A DNA stretch of 64,000 nt from JAJDUF01 sp965214295 (lineage in GTDB: Bacteria > Chloroflexota > UBA11872 > UBA12225 > JAJDUF01). Numbering within the stretch: position 1 is the first letter of the stretch; each line of letters begins with the position of its first letter. This document shows, piece after piece, positions 7,269 to 15,716 of the stretch. The notes beneath the pieces were generated by a model, which was not told the origin of the DNA, did no database searches, and saw nothing but the letters and a program-made list of their open reading frames with translations. The DNA lies in the NCBI GenBank assembly GCA_965214295.1, contig OZ243944.1, positions 4,092,001 through 4,156,000 on the forward strand, read 5' to 3'. Made by a program: the position numbers and the translations under genes.

Positions 7269-9095
7269 ATGAAAAGGCAGCCATTCACGAGGGAGGGAGC
7301 ACTGAGCCGGCTCGCGCGGGCGGCGTGGGGTTGGCAGCGCGAAGCTCGTGCGGCCGTGCGTGCCGGCTGGGGGTACCTCGGCGCGCCGGCGGCGCCGTCC
7401 GGGCCTGGCGCGCGCCGCTTTCGTCCCGCTGGCGAAGCGTCGGCAATCGAAACGGCGCTCGTCCCGTTCGCCTCCCGGCTGCGGCTCACCCGCGGAGCTG
7501 CCAGCTTCCCCCGGGCGCTCGCGTGGGCCACCGGGCTGACATTGGGACCGGCGTTGCTGGCACGACTGATCGCCGGTCCGCTGCCGGCAATGGCCGTACT
7601 CATGCTCTTGGCGGTGTCGCTCTTTGCAGTACTATGGCTGCGTCTCGTGCTGCGACCGATCACCGTCCTGGAGGCGGCGCGGGCGTGCGATCTGCGCCTG
7701 CGGCTACGGGAGCGCCTTGCCACGGCCGTCGAACTGCTGGAGGTGGGAGCTACCGGTCCCGTGGCGACGTTGCAGCTTGCCGACGCCCAGAGTGCCATGG
7801 TCGGTCTCCGGCCGGCCCAAGCGTTTCCTTGGCACGTGGAACAACGCCATCTGATGGTCATCGGTGTCTTCGCCTTGATCGCGGCGCTGCTGATCGTGTG
7901 GCCGTCCGTATCGTCTCCCGCTTTCGAGAGCGACGTTTTGTCGCTTACCGACCCGCTGAATACCGACGAGGAAACGGCTGACCAGCAGAGCGACGCGATT
8001 CCGGGCGATAGTCTGGGCGGCTTGACGGCGCCACCGCAGGAGGCGGGGCAGATCGAGCAAGGCCTGGAGACCGGGGGCGAGGAAGGCGCCCTGAGCGTGC
8101 CGGAGCAAACGGTCGACCGGGAGGCGCTGGCGCAAGCGCAGGAGGCGGCACAAGAGGCGGCCGATACGATGTCCGAGCGCGTCAACGCACGCCGCCAAGC
8201 CCTGCAAACCCTCGGTCAGGCCTTGCGCCGCTCGTCGGCCGGGCGCTCCGCCGGCGCCATGTTGCTGCGCGAGGACTATGAGGCAGCGGCCGTGGAGATG
8301 GTCGGGCTGGCCAACACGGTAAGCGATCTCAACGATTCCGACCGTGACAGTCTCTCCGAACAACTGGCCGCGGCTGCCCAGCAGATGGCCGACGACGATC
8401 CCAACCTGGCCAATACGACCCAACGCGCTGCCGATGCGCTGCGCCAATATCAAGACCTAACCGCCAGCGACGCGCTGAGGGAAATGGCCCAACAGACGGC
8501 GCAAACCGGGCGGCTGGCGCAGGAACAGGAGCAGCTCGCGCAGCGGGCAGAGCAGTTGCGCGAGGATCAGGCGGTAGGATTGCCGGGCGAAAGCGTGCAG
8601 GCACCGGGCAACCAACGAGGCGAGCGCCGTGCAATGCCGGAGGTGGGTGATCCGGCGGACGGGATGGCCAGTGGCCAGGAGGCCGGTGCAGCGAACGCCG
8701 GCGACCAGCTGTTCACCAGCGGTCCGCCTGGTGGGCCGGGCGATGCGGAGGGGAAGGACGCGACGGAGGGCAGTACGCCGGGGCAGACGGTCGGCCGGCG
8801 TGACCAGTCGCGGCCGCATCGCCTCAACGTGACCGGCGTGCGCGTGCAGGTGGAGGCGCAGGTAGGCGAAGGGCGCACCACCTGGCGGCCGCCGCAACCG
8901 GATAGTCCGCAAGGCCAGCGGGGACCGGAGGCTCCGCTGCCGTTCCGGGGCTTGGAAGAGGCCGTCACCCGTGCGTGGGATCCGAATATCGCCAGCACTG
9001 TGTCGGGTACGCTTGAGGATGTCCTACGCCGCTACTTCAGTCCGGCGCCGCTGCCGGATCAGAGCGGCGTCATCACGCCGGCCGTGAACCGTTAG
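7269..9095 (+). CDS. Membrane-anchored coiled-coil protein of the MoxR/vWA cluster
   Basis: A 608-residue protein opening the MoxR-vWA gene run. Two or three membrane segments lie in the N-terminal third (ALAWATGLTLGPALLARLIA, AVLMLLAVSLFAVLWLRLVL and LMVIGVFALIAALLIVWP). A long Gln/Glu/Ala-rich helical and coiled-coil region follows (about residues 290-430), then a disordered Gly/Pro-rich part and a short C-terminal domain. The layout recalls DUF4175-type proteins that accompany MoxR ATPases in proteobacteria, but I cannot claim homology. Most of the protein should lie on one face of the membrane as a scaffold. It ends 29 bp before the MoxR gene, which suggests one operon. Confidence 0.8.
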   Translation: MKRQPFTREGALSRLARAAWGWQREARAAVRAGWGYLGAPAAPSGPGARRFRPAGEASAIETALVPFASRLRLTRGAASFPRALAWATGLTLGPALLARLIAGPLPAMAVLMLLAVSLFAVLWLRLVLRPITVLEAARACDLRLRLRERLATAVELLEVGATGPVATLQLADAQSAMVGLRPAQAFPWHVEQRHLMVIGVFALIAALLIVWPSVSSPAFESDVLSLTDPLNTDEETADQQSDAIPGDSLGGLTAPPQEAGQIEQGLETGGEEGALSVPEQTVDREALAQAQEAAQEAADTMSERVNARRQALQTLGQALRRSSAGRSAGAMLLREDYEAAAVEMVGLANTVSDLNDSDRDSLSEQLAAAAQQMADDDPNLANTTQRAADALRQYQDLTASDALREMAQQTAQTGRLAQEQEQLAQRAEQLREDQAVGLPGESVQAPGNQRGERRAMPEVGDPADGMASGQEAGAANAGDQLFTSGPPGGPGDAEGKDATEGSTPGQTVGRRDQSRPHRLNVTGVRVQVEAQVGEGRTTWRPPQPDSPQGQRGPEAPLPFRGLEEAVTRAWDPNIASTVSGTLEDVLRRYFSPAPLPDQSGVITPAVNR

Positions 9096-9124
9096 AACAG
9101 CATACTCATCGGAGTCACTGGGCC

Positions 9125-10141
9125 ATGACTGCTTCCCGTACCGATGCACGATCCGATGCAGCCGTCGGGCGCTTTCAGCAAATTGCCGCTTCTATTGCCA
9201 GCGAAGTTGCCGCCGTCATCGTGGGGCAGCACGAGGTGCTGCGCGGGGTGCTGATAGCCCTGTTCGCCGGCGGTCACGTGCTCCTCGAAGGAGTGCCGGG
9301 GGTGGGCAAGACGCGCCTGGTCCGCACGTTGGCCGGGACGCTGGCGCTGCGCTATCAGCGCATCCAGTTCACCCCCGACTTGATGCCGGCCGACATTACC
9401 GGGACGAACATCATCGCGGAGGACGAAAGCGGCGGGCGGCAGTTTCGCTTCGAGCCGGGGCCGCTTTTCGCCAACGTGGTGTTGGCGGACGAAATCAATC
9501 GCGCGACGCCGAAAACGCAATCGGCATTGCTTGAAGCGATGCAGGAGCACCAGGTGACGATTGCAACCCAGGCCCATCGGCTCTCGGCGCCGTTCATGGT
9601 GCTGGCGACCCAGAATCCGATTGAAATGGAGGGCACGTACCCCTTGCCCGAGGCGCAGCTGGACCGCTTCCTCTTCAAGCTGCGGGTGACGGTGCCCAGT
9701 GAGCAGGAGCTGGTGACCATTCTGGCGCGCACGACTTCGGAGCAGGAGCATGAGGTGCGGCGCGTCGCCACGGGCGATCAAGTGCTGCGGCTCCAGGAGC
9801 TGGTGCGCGAGGTGCCGATTGCCCAACACGTCTTGCAGTACGTCGCCCGGCTGGTGCAGGCCACCGATCCGCAGCAGCCCAATGCGCCACGGATTACGCA
9901 GGAATACGTGCGCTACGGGGCCAGCCCGCGTGGGGCACAGGCGCTGGTGCTGGCCGGGAAGGTCAACGCGCTGATCGAAGGCGGCTACAACGTCTCCTTC
10001 GACGACGTGCGGGCGGTGGCACATCAGGCGCTCCGCCACCGCATCATTCTGAACTTCGAGGCGGAAGCGGAGGGGGTGACGGCCGACGACGTGATTGACC
10101 AGCTGGTTATAGCGGTGATTCCGGACGAGCTGGCGGTATGA
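9125..10141 (+). CDS. MoxR-family AAA+ ATPase
   Basis: A 338-residue AAA+ ATPase of the MoxR family, cytosolic chaperone-like ATPases that work with von Willebrand A partners to mature or assemble protein complexes. Walker A is GVPGVGKT (56-63) and Walker B is VVLADEIN. Sensor 1 lies in MVLATQNPIEMEGTYPLPEAQLDRF, and the lid domain carries RYGASPRGAQALV with the sensor-2 Arg. Length is normal for the family. The last codon overlaps the ATG of the next gene (ATGA), so translation of the two is coupled. The neighbouring DUF58 and vWA genes are the usual partners. Confidence 0.95.
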   Translation: MTASRTDARSDAAVGRFQQIAASIASEVAAVIVGQHEVLRGVLIALFAGGHVLLEGVPGVGKTRLVRTLAGTLALRYQRIQFTPDLMPADITGTNIIAEDESGGRQFRFEPGPLFANVVLADEINRATPKTQSALLEAMQEHQVTIATQAHRLSAPFMVLATQNPIEMEGTYPLPEAQLDRFLFKLRVTVPSEQELVTILARTTSEQEHEVRRVATGDQVLRLQELVREVPIAQHVLQYVARLVQATDPQQPNAPRITQEYVRYGASPRGAQALVLAGKVNALIEGGYNVSFDDVRAVAHQALRHRIILNFEAEAEGVTADDVIDQLVIAVIPDELAV

Positions 10142-11064
10142 GCAGGATCGCAGTGGCAGGAGCCGGCGAGCGTGAGGCGCCAAGCGCGCGGCGCCCCTAT
10201 CTCGACGAGGCGCTACTCCGCAAGCTCGATAGGCTACGGCTGATGTCGCACCGCCTGCACGCCTCCGGCAGTCACGGGGGGCGGCGGAGCCGTAAGCGGG
10301 GTACTTCCGTCGAGTTCGCCGACTATCGGGAATACACGCCGGGCGACGACCTACGGCAGATCGACTGGAATATCTACGGCCGTTCCGAGCGGCTGTACGT
10401 GAAGCTGCGCGAAGACGAGGAGAGCCTAGCGATCTATCTGCTGCTCGATTGCAGCCGCTCAATGGACTGGGGACAGGCCAACAAGCTGGCCTTTGCCCGC
10501 CGGGTGGTGGCGGCGCTGGGCTACATAGGGCTGAACTCGCTCGACCGCGTGGGCGTCTACGCTTTCAGTGACCGGCTGCACAGCCCGTTTCCGCTGACGA
10601 GCGGCCGCGCGCAGGCCCGGCGCCTCTTCGACTACGTAGCGGGGATCGGCCCGGCCGGGGAGACCAATATCCGGCAGGCGCTCTACTCCTTCGCGGCGCT
10701 GCACCGCCGCAGCGGGCTGGCGATTGTGCTGTCGGACCTGATGAGCGCCGGTAGCCAAGAAGGGCTGACGGCACTCCTCGACCGCGGCTTCGAGGCGATT
10801 ATCCTGCATGTGCTCGATCCGCAAGAGACCGATCCCGAGGTCGAGGGTGAGGTGGAGCTGGTTGACCGTGAGACCGGTCGGACCACTACCGTCACCGTTG
10901 ATCCGGTTACGCTGGAGAATTACAAGATACACCTGGCGGCTTGGCTCCAAGAAACGGAGTCGTTCTGCCGGCGGCGCCAGGTGAAGTACATACCGATAAG
11001 CTCGGCAACACCGCTCGACGACGTGCTCTTTCGACAGCTGCGCTTGCATCGGGTGTTGGTCTGA
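10138..11064 (+). CDS. DUF58 domain protein (MoxR partner)
   Basis: A 308-residue DUF58 protein. It contains the signature EFADYREYTPGDDLRQIDWN followed by LYVKLREDEE, and a degenerate von Willebrand A fold with the metal-site-like DCSRSMDWG. DUF58 proteins are almost always encoded directly downstream of moxR and are thought to link the ATPase to its substrate. Unlike many DUF58 proteins, it lacks N-terminal membrane helices, so it is probably cytosolic. The start overlaps the moxR stop by 4 bp. The C-terminus ends at a 42-bp gap before the next vWA gene. Confidence 0.93.
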   Translation: MSRIAVAGAGEREAPSARRPYLDEALLRKLDRLRLMSHRLHASGSHGGRRSRKRGTSVEFADYREYTPGDDLRQIDWNIYGRSERLYVKLREDEESLAIYLLLDCSRSMDWGQANKLAFARRVVAALGYIGLNSLDRVGVYAFSDRLHSPFPLTSGRAQARRLFDYVAGIGPAGETNIRQALYSFAALHRRSGLAIVLSDLMSAGSQEGLTALLDRGFEAIILHVLDPQETDPEVEGEVELVDRETGRTTTVTVDPVTLENYKIHLAAWLQETESFCRRRQVKYIPISSATPLDDVLFRQLRLHRVLV

Positions 11065-11106
11065 GGGGCGGGGCGAGGGCCGAGCCGGGGCGAGGACGGG
11101 AACGAC

Positions 11107-12993
11107 GTGAGTGTGCTCTGGCCGTGGGGACTGGCGTGGCTGGGGGTAGCGGGCGCCATCGGCGTGCTGTACCTGTTCAAGCCGCGGCAGCTCCGCGTGG
11201 AGTTCTCCAGCCTCTGGCTCTGGGAACGGTCGGGGGAGGAAGAACGCATCCGGAGCCTCTGGCAGTGGCTGCGGCGCCACCTGCTGCTGATCCTGCAACT
11301 GCTGGCGGCCCTCCTGGGCGCGCTGGCGCTGGCGCGGCCGGCGGTCGCGGCGCTGCTGCCGACGACGGGCCATGCGGTGCTGCTGGTGGATGCCTCCGCC
11401 AGCATGCTCGCCGGCGACGGGACACCGACCCGGTTTGCCGAAGCGCAACGCCAAGCTATTGACCTCATGGCTGCGCTGCCGGGGAGTCATCAGGTGTCGG
11501 TGGTCCAGCTCACCAATCGGGCCGAGGTGCTGCTGCCAGGGAGCCGCGACCGGGCAGCGGCGCGGGACGCTGTGCGTCGGTTGCAGCCGGCGCCGACCAC
11601 GACCAACTTGGCGGAAGGGCTAGCGGTAGCGGAGGGGTTGATCGGGCGGGCACGACGCGGCGACATCTACCTGTTTACCGACGCCGCTTTTGCAGTGGGC
11701 ACGCTCCGGCCGCCAGCGGGGCTGGGGCTGCACATTGTCCCCAGCGGTGCCGGGAGCACGAACAATCAGGCGGTCGAGACCGTGCATGCCCGCCGGGACG
11801 CTGGCGGGACCGTGGAGGCCTTCATTCGGGTACGCAACTACGGCGATAGTCCGGTCACCCAAGAAGTGCTCGTGTACGGTAACGACGAACTGCTGGAAGG
11901 GCAGACGCTGCAACTCGATCCCGGTACTGCTTGGGAGACGGTGATGACGGGGTTTCCGGCCGAAACCGAGCGGATCGAAGTGCGCCTGGATCGGCCCGAT
12001 CTGTTGGCCCTCGACGACGTAGGCGTGGCGCTCGTCGAAGCGGCGCGTCCCGTCCGGCGGCTCTTGCTCGTGGGTTCCCAGAGCGATGCGCTGGAGCGGG
12101 TGCTGCGCTCGCTCCCGCAGGTAGAGGTGACGAGTGTCGCAGTCGAGGCATATGACCCAACGGCGGTATTCGATCTGTACGTCTTCGACGGTTGGATGCC
12201 CGCGGAGCCACCGCCGGGAGACTGGCTGCTCATTGACCCTCCGACCGGCCAGGAGCTTGTGCCGGTCGTCGGCGCCCTGGGGTCCGGTAGCGCGCTCGGT
12301 AACAACCTCCAGGCACCCCGCATCGTCTACACCCAACCAAGCCCGCTGCTGCGGTTTGTCGAGCTGAGTGGGGTCCAGGTCTACATCGCGCGGCGCCTGA
12401 GCGTGCCGGAGTGGGCGGAGGCGGTTGTCGGCGCTCGTGAGGGGCCGCTGATTCTTGCCGGCTACCCCGGCAGCGAGGGACAGCGGGCGGTGGTGTTCGC
12501 GTTCGAGCTGAACCCGATCAGCACCAACCTGGTCAATCGCTCCGTGTTTCCCGTGCTGATGGCCAACGTACTGGACTGGTTGAGTGGCACCAGCGGCACG
12601 CGCACCACCGGCATCAGCGGTGGGGAGGCGCTCCTGATAGACCCCTTACCACGCGCCACCAGGGTACACATTGTCACGCCGCGCGAGCGGAGCTACGAGT
12701 TTGACGGTCACGAGCGCTTTCGTTTCGTGGACACCTTTGCGCCGGGTGGCTATCTCGTATCGCAGTTCGCCGACGGCGAGCTGATTGCCCAGGAGCGCTA
12801 TCTGGTCGGGCAGATTCCCACTGCGGAATCCGATCTGCACCCCCGGCAGGCGGTGATCGAACTGGCGGCTGCGTCAACAACGGTGGTGACACCTCAGGCC
12901 GCCGAACCGGTCGAGCGCGAATGGTGGCGCTGGCTGGCGTTAGCGGTGCTAGGGCTGCTTGCCGTGGAATGGTGGTGGTACCATCGTGTCTGA
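11107..12993 (+). CDS. BatA-like membrane protein with von Willebrand A domain
   Basis: A 628-residue protein starting at GTG 11107. It has two N-terminal transmembrane helices bracketing a short basic loop (the aerotolerance/BatA N-terminal architecture: LAWLGVAGAIGVLYLFKPR and LLLILQLLAALLGALALARP). A vWA domain with MIDAS motif DASAS (about residues 97-101) follows, then a long beta-rich extracellular or periplasmic region, and a final helix LALAVLGLLAVEWWWYHRV. The vWA domain should bind a metal ion and a protein ligand. The reading frame overlaps the next gene by 8 nt. It is the third member of the MoxR operon. Confidence 0.9.
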   Translation: MSVLWPWGLAWLGVAGAIGVLYLFKPRQLRVEFSSLWLWERSGEEERIRSLWQWLRRHLLLILQLLAALLGALALARPAVAALLPTTGHAVLLVDASASMLAGDGTPTRFAEAQRQAIDLMAALPGSHQVSVVQLTNRAEVLLPGSRDRAAARDAVRRLQPAPTTTNLAEGLAVAEGLIGRARRGDIYLFTDAAFAVGTLRPPAGLGLHIVPSGAGSTNNQAVETVHARRDAGGTVEAFIRVRNYGDSPVTQEVLVYGNDELLEGQTLQLDPGTAWETVMTGFPAETERIEVRLDRPDLLALDDVGVALVEAARPVRRLLLVGSQSDALERVLRSLPQVEVTSVAVEAYDPTAVFDLYVFDGWMPAEPPPGDWLLIDPPTGQELVPVVGALGSGSALGNNLQAPRIVYTQPSPLLRFVELSGVQVYIARRLSVPEWAEAVVGAREGPLILAGYPGSEGQRAVVFAFELNPISTNLVNRSVFPVLMANVLDWLSGTSGTRTTGISGGEALLIDPLPRATRVHIVTPRERSYEFDGHERFRFVDTFAPGGYLVSQFADGELIAQERYLVGQIPTAESDLHPRQAVIELAAASTTVVTPQAAEPVEREWWRWLALAVLGLLAVEWWWYHRV

Positions 12994-15703
12994 CCTCTTC
13001 ACGCACCCCCAGTGGCTCGGACTGGTGGCGGTGGTGCCGCTGTTCGTCTGGCTGCTGCGCCGCCGGCCGGCGCGCCGCAGCGGACACGCCATCGGGCGGG
13101 TGGAACGTTGGACGCCGCTGGTGCCCCGGCTGCTAGTGGTCCTGCTGCTGATTCTCGCCGTCGCCGGCCTCAAGCTCCCCGCACCGCCCCAGAGCGCGGC
13201 GACGGTGTTCGTGGTAGACCAGTCGGCCAGCATTCCCAGCGACATCCAAGCGGCGACGCGGAGTTGGGTAGAAGGGGCGCTCGGTACCGCGGGGCCGGAC
13301 GATTTGGCCGCCATCGTCACCTTCGACAAGGCGGCGCGGGTGGAGCTACCGCTGGGCAAGCACCGCGAGCATAGGGAGTGGCGGGCACCCAACGGTAGCG
13401 AAGGGACGGACCTGGAGGCCGCGCTCCGCTTGGCCGCGGCGCTGCTGCCGCCGGCGGAGAGCGGCCAGGTACGGCGCATGGTGCTCTTGACCGACGGGAA
13501 CGAGACGCAAGGCTCGGCCGAGGCCGCGCTGCTGCGCCCGGAGCTACGCGGTATCGAGATCGCCGTATGGTCGCTGCCACCTCCTCTACTCGACCCGGCG
13601 CTGACGGCGCTGACGGCGCCGCCGGCGGCGCGCGAGGGCGAGCCGCTGGAAGTGCGTATCGGCACTTCGACCGTGCAAGAGGTAACGGGGCGGTTGCGCC
13701 TGTGGGCCAACGACCAACTGATCGCGGACGACACCGTGACCCTGGAGCCGGGACCGCGTGAGTACGTTGTTACTCGTGAGGGGCTGCCGGCCGGCTTCTA
13801 CGGACTACGCGCCACGTTGGAGGTCGGGGAGGACCGCCGGGAGGAGAATAATGAGGTCGCCGGCTTCACTGTGGTCGCGCCGGCAGCCCAAGTGCTGTTG
13901 GTCGAGGGTCAGCCGGGCGAGGGCGCGGCGGTGCAGCAAGCCTTGACCGCAGCCCAGATCACTACACAGCTCACGCAGCCGAGTGAGCTACCCACGAGCA
14001 CGGCGCAGCTGGAGCAGTACGATGGCGTGGTGCTCGTCAACGTCGCTGCGGGGGCGATGAGCGTGAGCGAGATGGAGACGTTGCGAAGCTATGTCGAAGA
14101 CCTCGGCAAGGGGCTGGTCAATATCGGTGGCAAGGCCAGCTACCAGCGCGATGATTTCGCCAACAGTCCGTTGGAGGAGGCGCTGCCGGTCTCGATCTCG
14201 ACTCCCGATGATGATGAAGTCGCTACGCTGGCGCTCCTGCTGGTGCTGGATCGGTCGGGAAGCATGACGATGGCGGACCCCCGCACGGACCTATCGCGCA
14301 TTGATCTCGCCAAGGAAGGCGCTATCCAGGCGCTACGGACGGTGGAGTTGGGAGAGTACGTGGGGGTCATGGCGTTCGACTTCACGCCGTATTGGGCGGT
14401 GCCCCTGCGGCAACTCCGGACCGCGGAGGACGTTCAGGATGCCGTGATCCGCATCAGCCTGATTAGCGCCGACGGCGGGACGAACATCTACCAAGCACTA
14501 CGGAACGCGCGGCTGGCGATTGCGCGGACTCAGGCGCGGGTGAAGCACATCGTGCTGCTTTCGGACGGGGAATCGAGCGAGGACCGCTTCAGCGCGTTGC
14601 TCTCGCGCATCCGGCAGGACGGGACCACGGTGTCCACGGTGGCGGTGGGCAGCGATGCCGGGACCGAGCTGCTGGAGAGTATCGCGAAAGCCGGGCTGGG
14701 ACGCTACTACTTCACCTCGACGCCCGACAACATCCCGCAGATCATGACGAAAGAAGCCCGCCTGGCGGCGCGGTCGCAGGAGCAAGAACGCACCTTCACA
14801 CCGCGGGTGGTGGCCGCGGCCCCGGCCGTCAAGGGGCTGGACCCGCTGGATGGGCCGGAGCTGACCGGGTACATGCGGGTCAATGCCAAGCCCAGCGCAG
14901 AAATCCTGATGCAATCCGATCTCGGCGATACCATTCTGGCGCAATGGCAGCTGGGGCTGGGGCGCTCGGTGGCCTGGATGGCTGATGCCGGCGAGGACTG
15001 GGCGGCGGCGTGGCGGAACGACCCGGCGTTTGCGCGGCTGTGGCCGCAGGCGGTGCGTTGGGCGATAGCGCCTCCGGCCCCGTCGGATCTCCACGTTGCC
15101 ATCGAGACCGACGGGGACCTGGCGACCGTCCGGGTGGAGGCGCTCGATGAGGACGGGAGCTTTCGGAACCTGGTGACAACGCGCCTCGACGTGGTTGGGC
15201 CGGACGGCGAGGGGCGGCAGCTGGCCGTGCCGCAGGTAGCGCCGGGGAGCTACGCGGTCACGTTCACGGCTGCGGAGCGCGGCCCCTATGCGGTGCAGGT
15301 GACGCAAGCGCAGGCCGACGGCACGGTGGTAGCGCAGACGACCACCGGCTTTGCCCTACCGTATGCTCGTGAGTATGCTGCCGCGCGGGCCAATCGCGTG
15401 CTCCTGGAGCGGCTCGCGGCCGAGACGGGGGGACTGCGCTTGGATAGTCCGGCGGCAAGTTTTTCGCGCGATACCGTGCATGAATGGCAGCCTCAACCGC
15501 TATGGTCCTATCTCTTCGGCGCGGCCCTGGTACTGTTTATCGCGGACGTGGCGGTGCGGCGCTTCCGGCTGACACCGACCGATCTGCCCGCTGCAATGGG
15601 TGCGGTGGCGCGGCGCTTGTGGGGATGGCGACCGACGGGATGGCGGGCGGCGCTGCGGGGGCTATCGCCGCTGCGGACCTCGCGCTCCGGTCCCCGGCTC
15701 TGA
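12986..15703 (+). CDS. Large membrane protein with two vWA domains and a GATase1-like domain
   Basis: A 905-residue protein starting at GTG 12986, inside the end of the previous gene. Two N-terminal helices are followed by a first vWA-like domain (VVDQSASIPSDI), and then a linker with Ig-like beta strands. Next is a class-I glutamine-amidotransferase-like fold (PAAQVLLVEGQPGEGAAVQQ to YVEDLGKGLVNIGGKASY) without an obvious catalytic Cys, then a second, canonical vWA domain (VLDRSGSMTM, about residue 420) and a C-terminal helix (LWSYLFGAALVLFIADVAV). The combination of an inactive GATase1-like domain between vWA domains is typical of large envelope proteins that accompany MoxR. Bulk topology is extracytoplasmic. 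Confidence 0.88.
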   Translation: MSDLFTHPQWLGLVAVVPLFVWLLRRRPARRSGHAIGRVERWTPLVPRLLVVLLLILAVAGLKLPAPPQSAATVFVVDQSASIPSDIQAATRSWVEGALGTAGPDDLAAIVTFDKAARVELPLGKHREHREWRAPNGSEGTDLEAALRLAAALLPPAESGQVRRMVLLTDGNETQGSAEAALLRPELRGIEIAVWSLPPPLLDPALTALTAPPAAREGEPLEVRIGTSTVQEVTGRLRLWANDQLIADDTVTLEPGPREYVVTREGLPAGFYGLRATLEVGEDRREENNEVAGFTVVAPAAQVLLVEGQPGEGAAVQQALTAAQITTQLTQPSELPTSTAQLEQYDGVVLVNVAAGAMSVSEMETLRSYVEDLGKGLVNIGGKASYQRDDFANSPLEEALPVSISTPDDDEVATLALLLVLDRSGSMTMADPRTDLSRIDLAKEGAIQALRTVELGEYVGVMAFDFTPYWAVPLRQLRTAEDVQDAVIRISLISADGGTNIYQALRNARLAIARTQARVKHIVLLSDGESSEDRFSALLSRIRQDGTTVSTVAVGSDAGTELLESIAKAGLGRYYFTSTPDNIPQIMTKEARLAARSQEQERTFTPRVVAAAPAVKGLDPLDGPELTGYMRVNAKPSAEILMQSDLGDTILAQWQLGLGRSVAWMADAGEDWAAAWRNDPAFARLWPQAVRWAIAPPAPSDLHVAIETDGDLATVRVEALDEDGSFRNLVTTRLDVVGPDGEGRQLAVPQVAPGSYAVTFTAAERGPYAVQVTQAQADGTVVAQTTTGFALPYAREYAAARANRVLLERLAAETGGLRLDSPAASFSRDTVHEWQPQPLWSYLFGAALVLFIADVAVRRFRLTPTDLPAAMGAVARRLWGWRPTGWRAALRGLSPLRTSRSGPRL

Positions 15704-15716
15704 TGACTAAGGACTG

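Noticed and set aside
7076..7981. A 300-codon open frame overlapping the start of the coiled-coil gene
   Set aside because: It is Arg/Ala/Gly low-complexity and lies out of frame over a gene with clear membrane helices and the right codon bias; a GC-rich shadow.
9092..10462. A 456-codon antisense frame over the moxR gene
   Set aside because: MoxR motifs are complete on the other strand; the antisense product has no recognisable features. The same applies to the antisense frames at 3933-4793, 11620-12336, 14498-15307, 26180-27454 and 43565-44329.
12951..12985. GGTGGTACC near 12975 as a second T-box core
   Set aside because: It lies inside the end of a vWA coding frame, and the flanking sequence does not match the T-box consensus.
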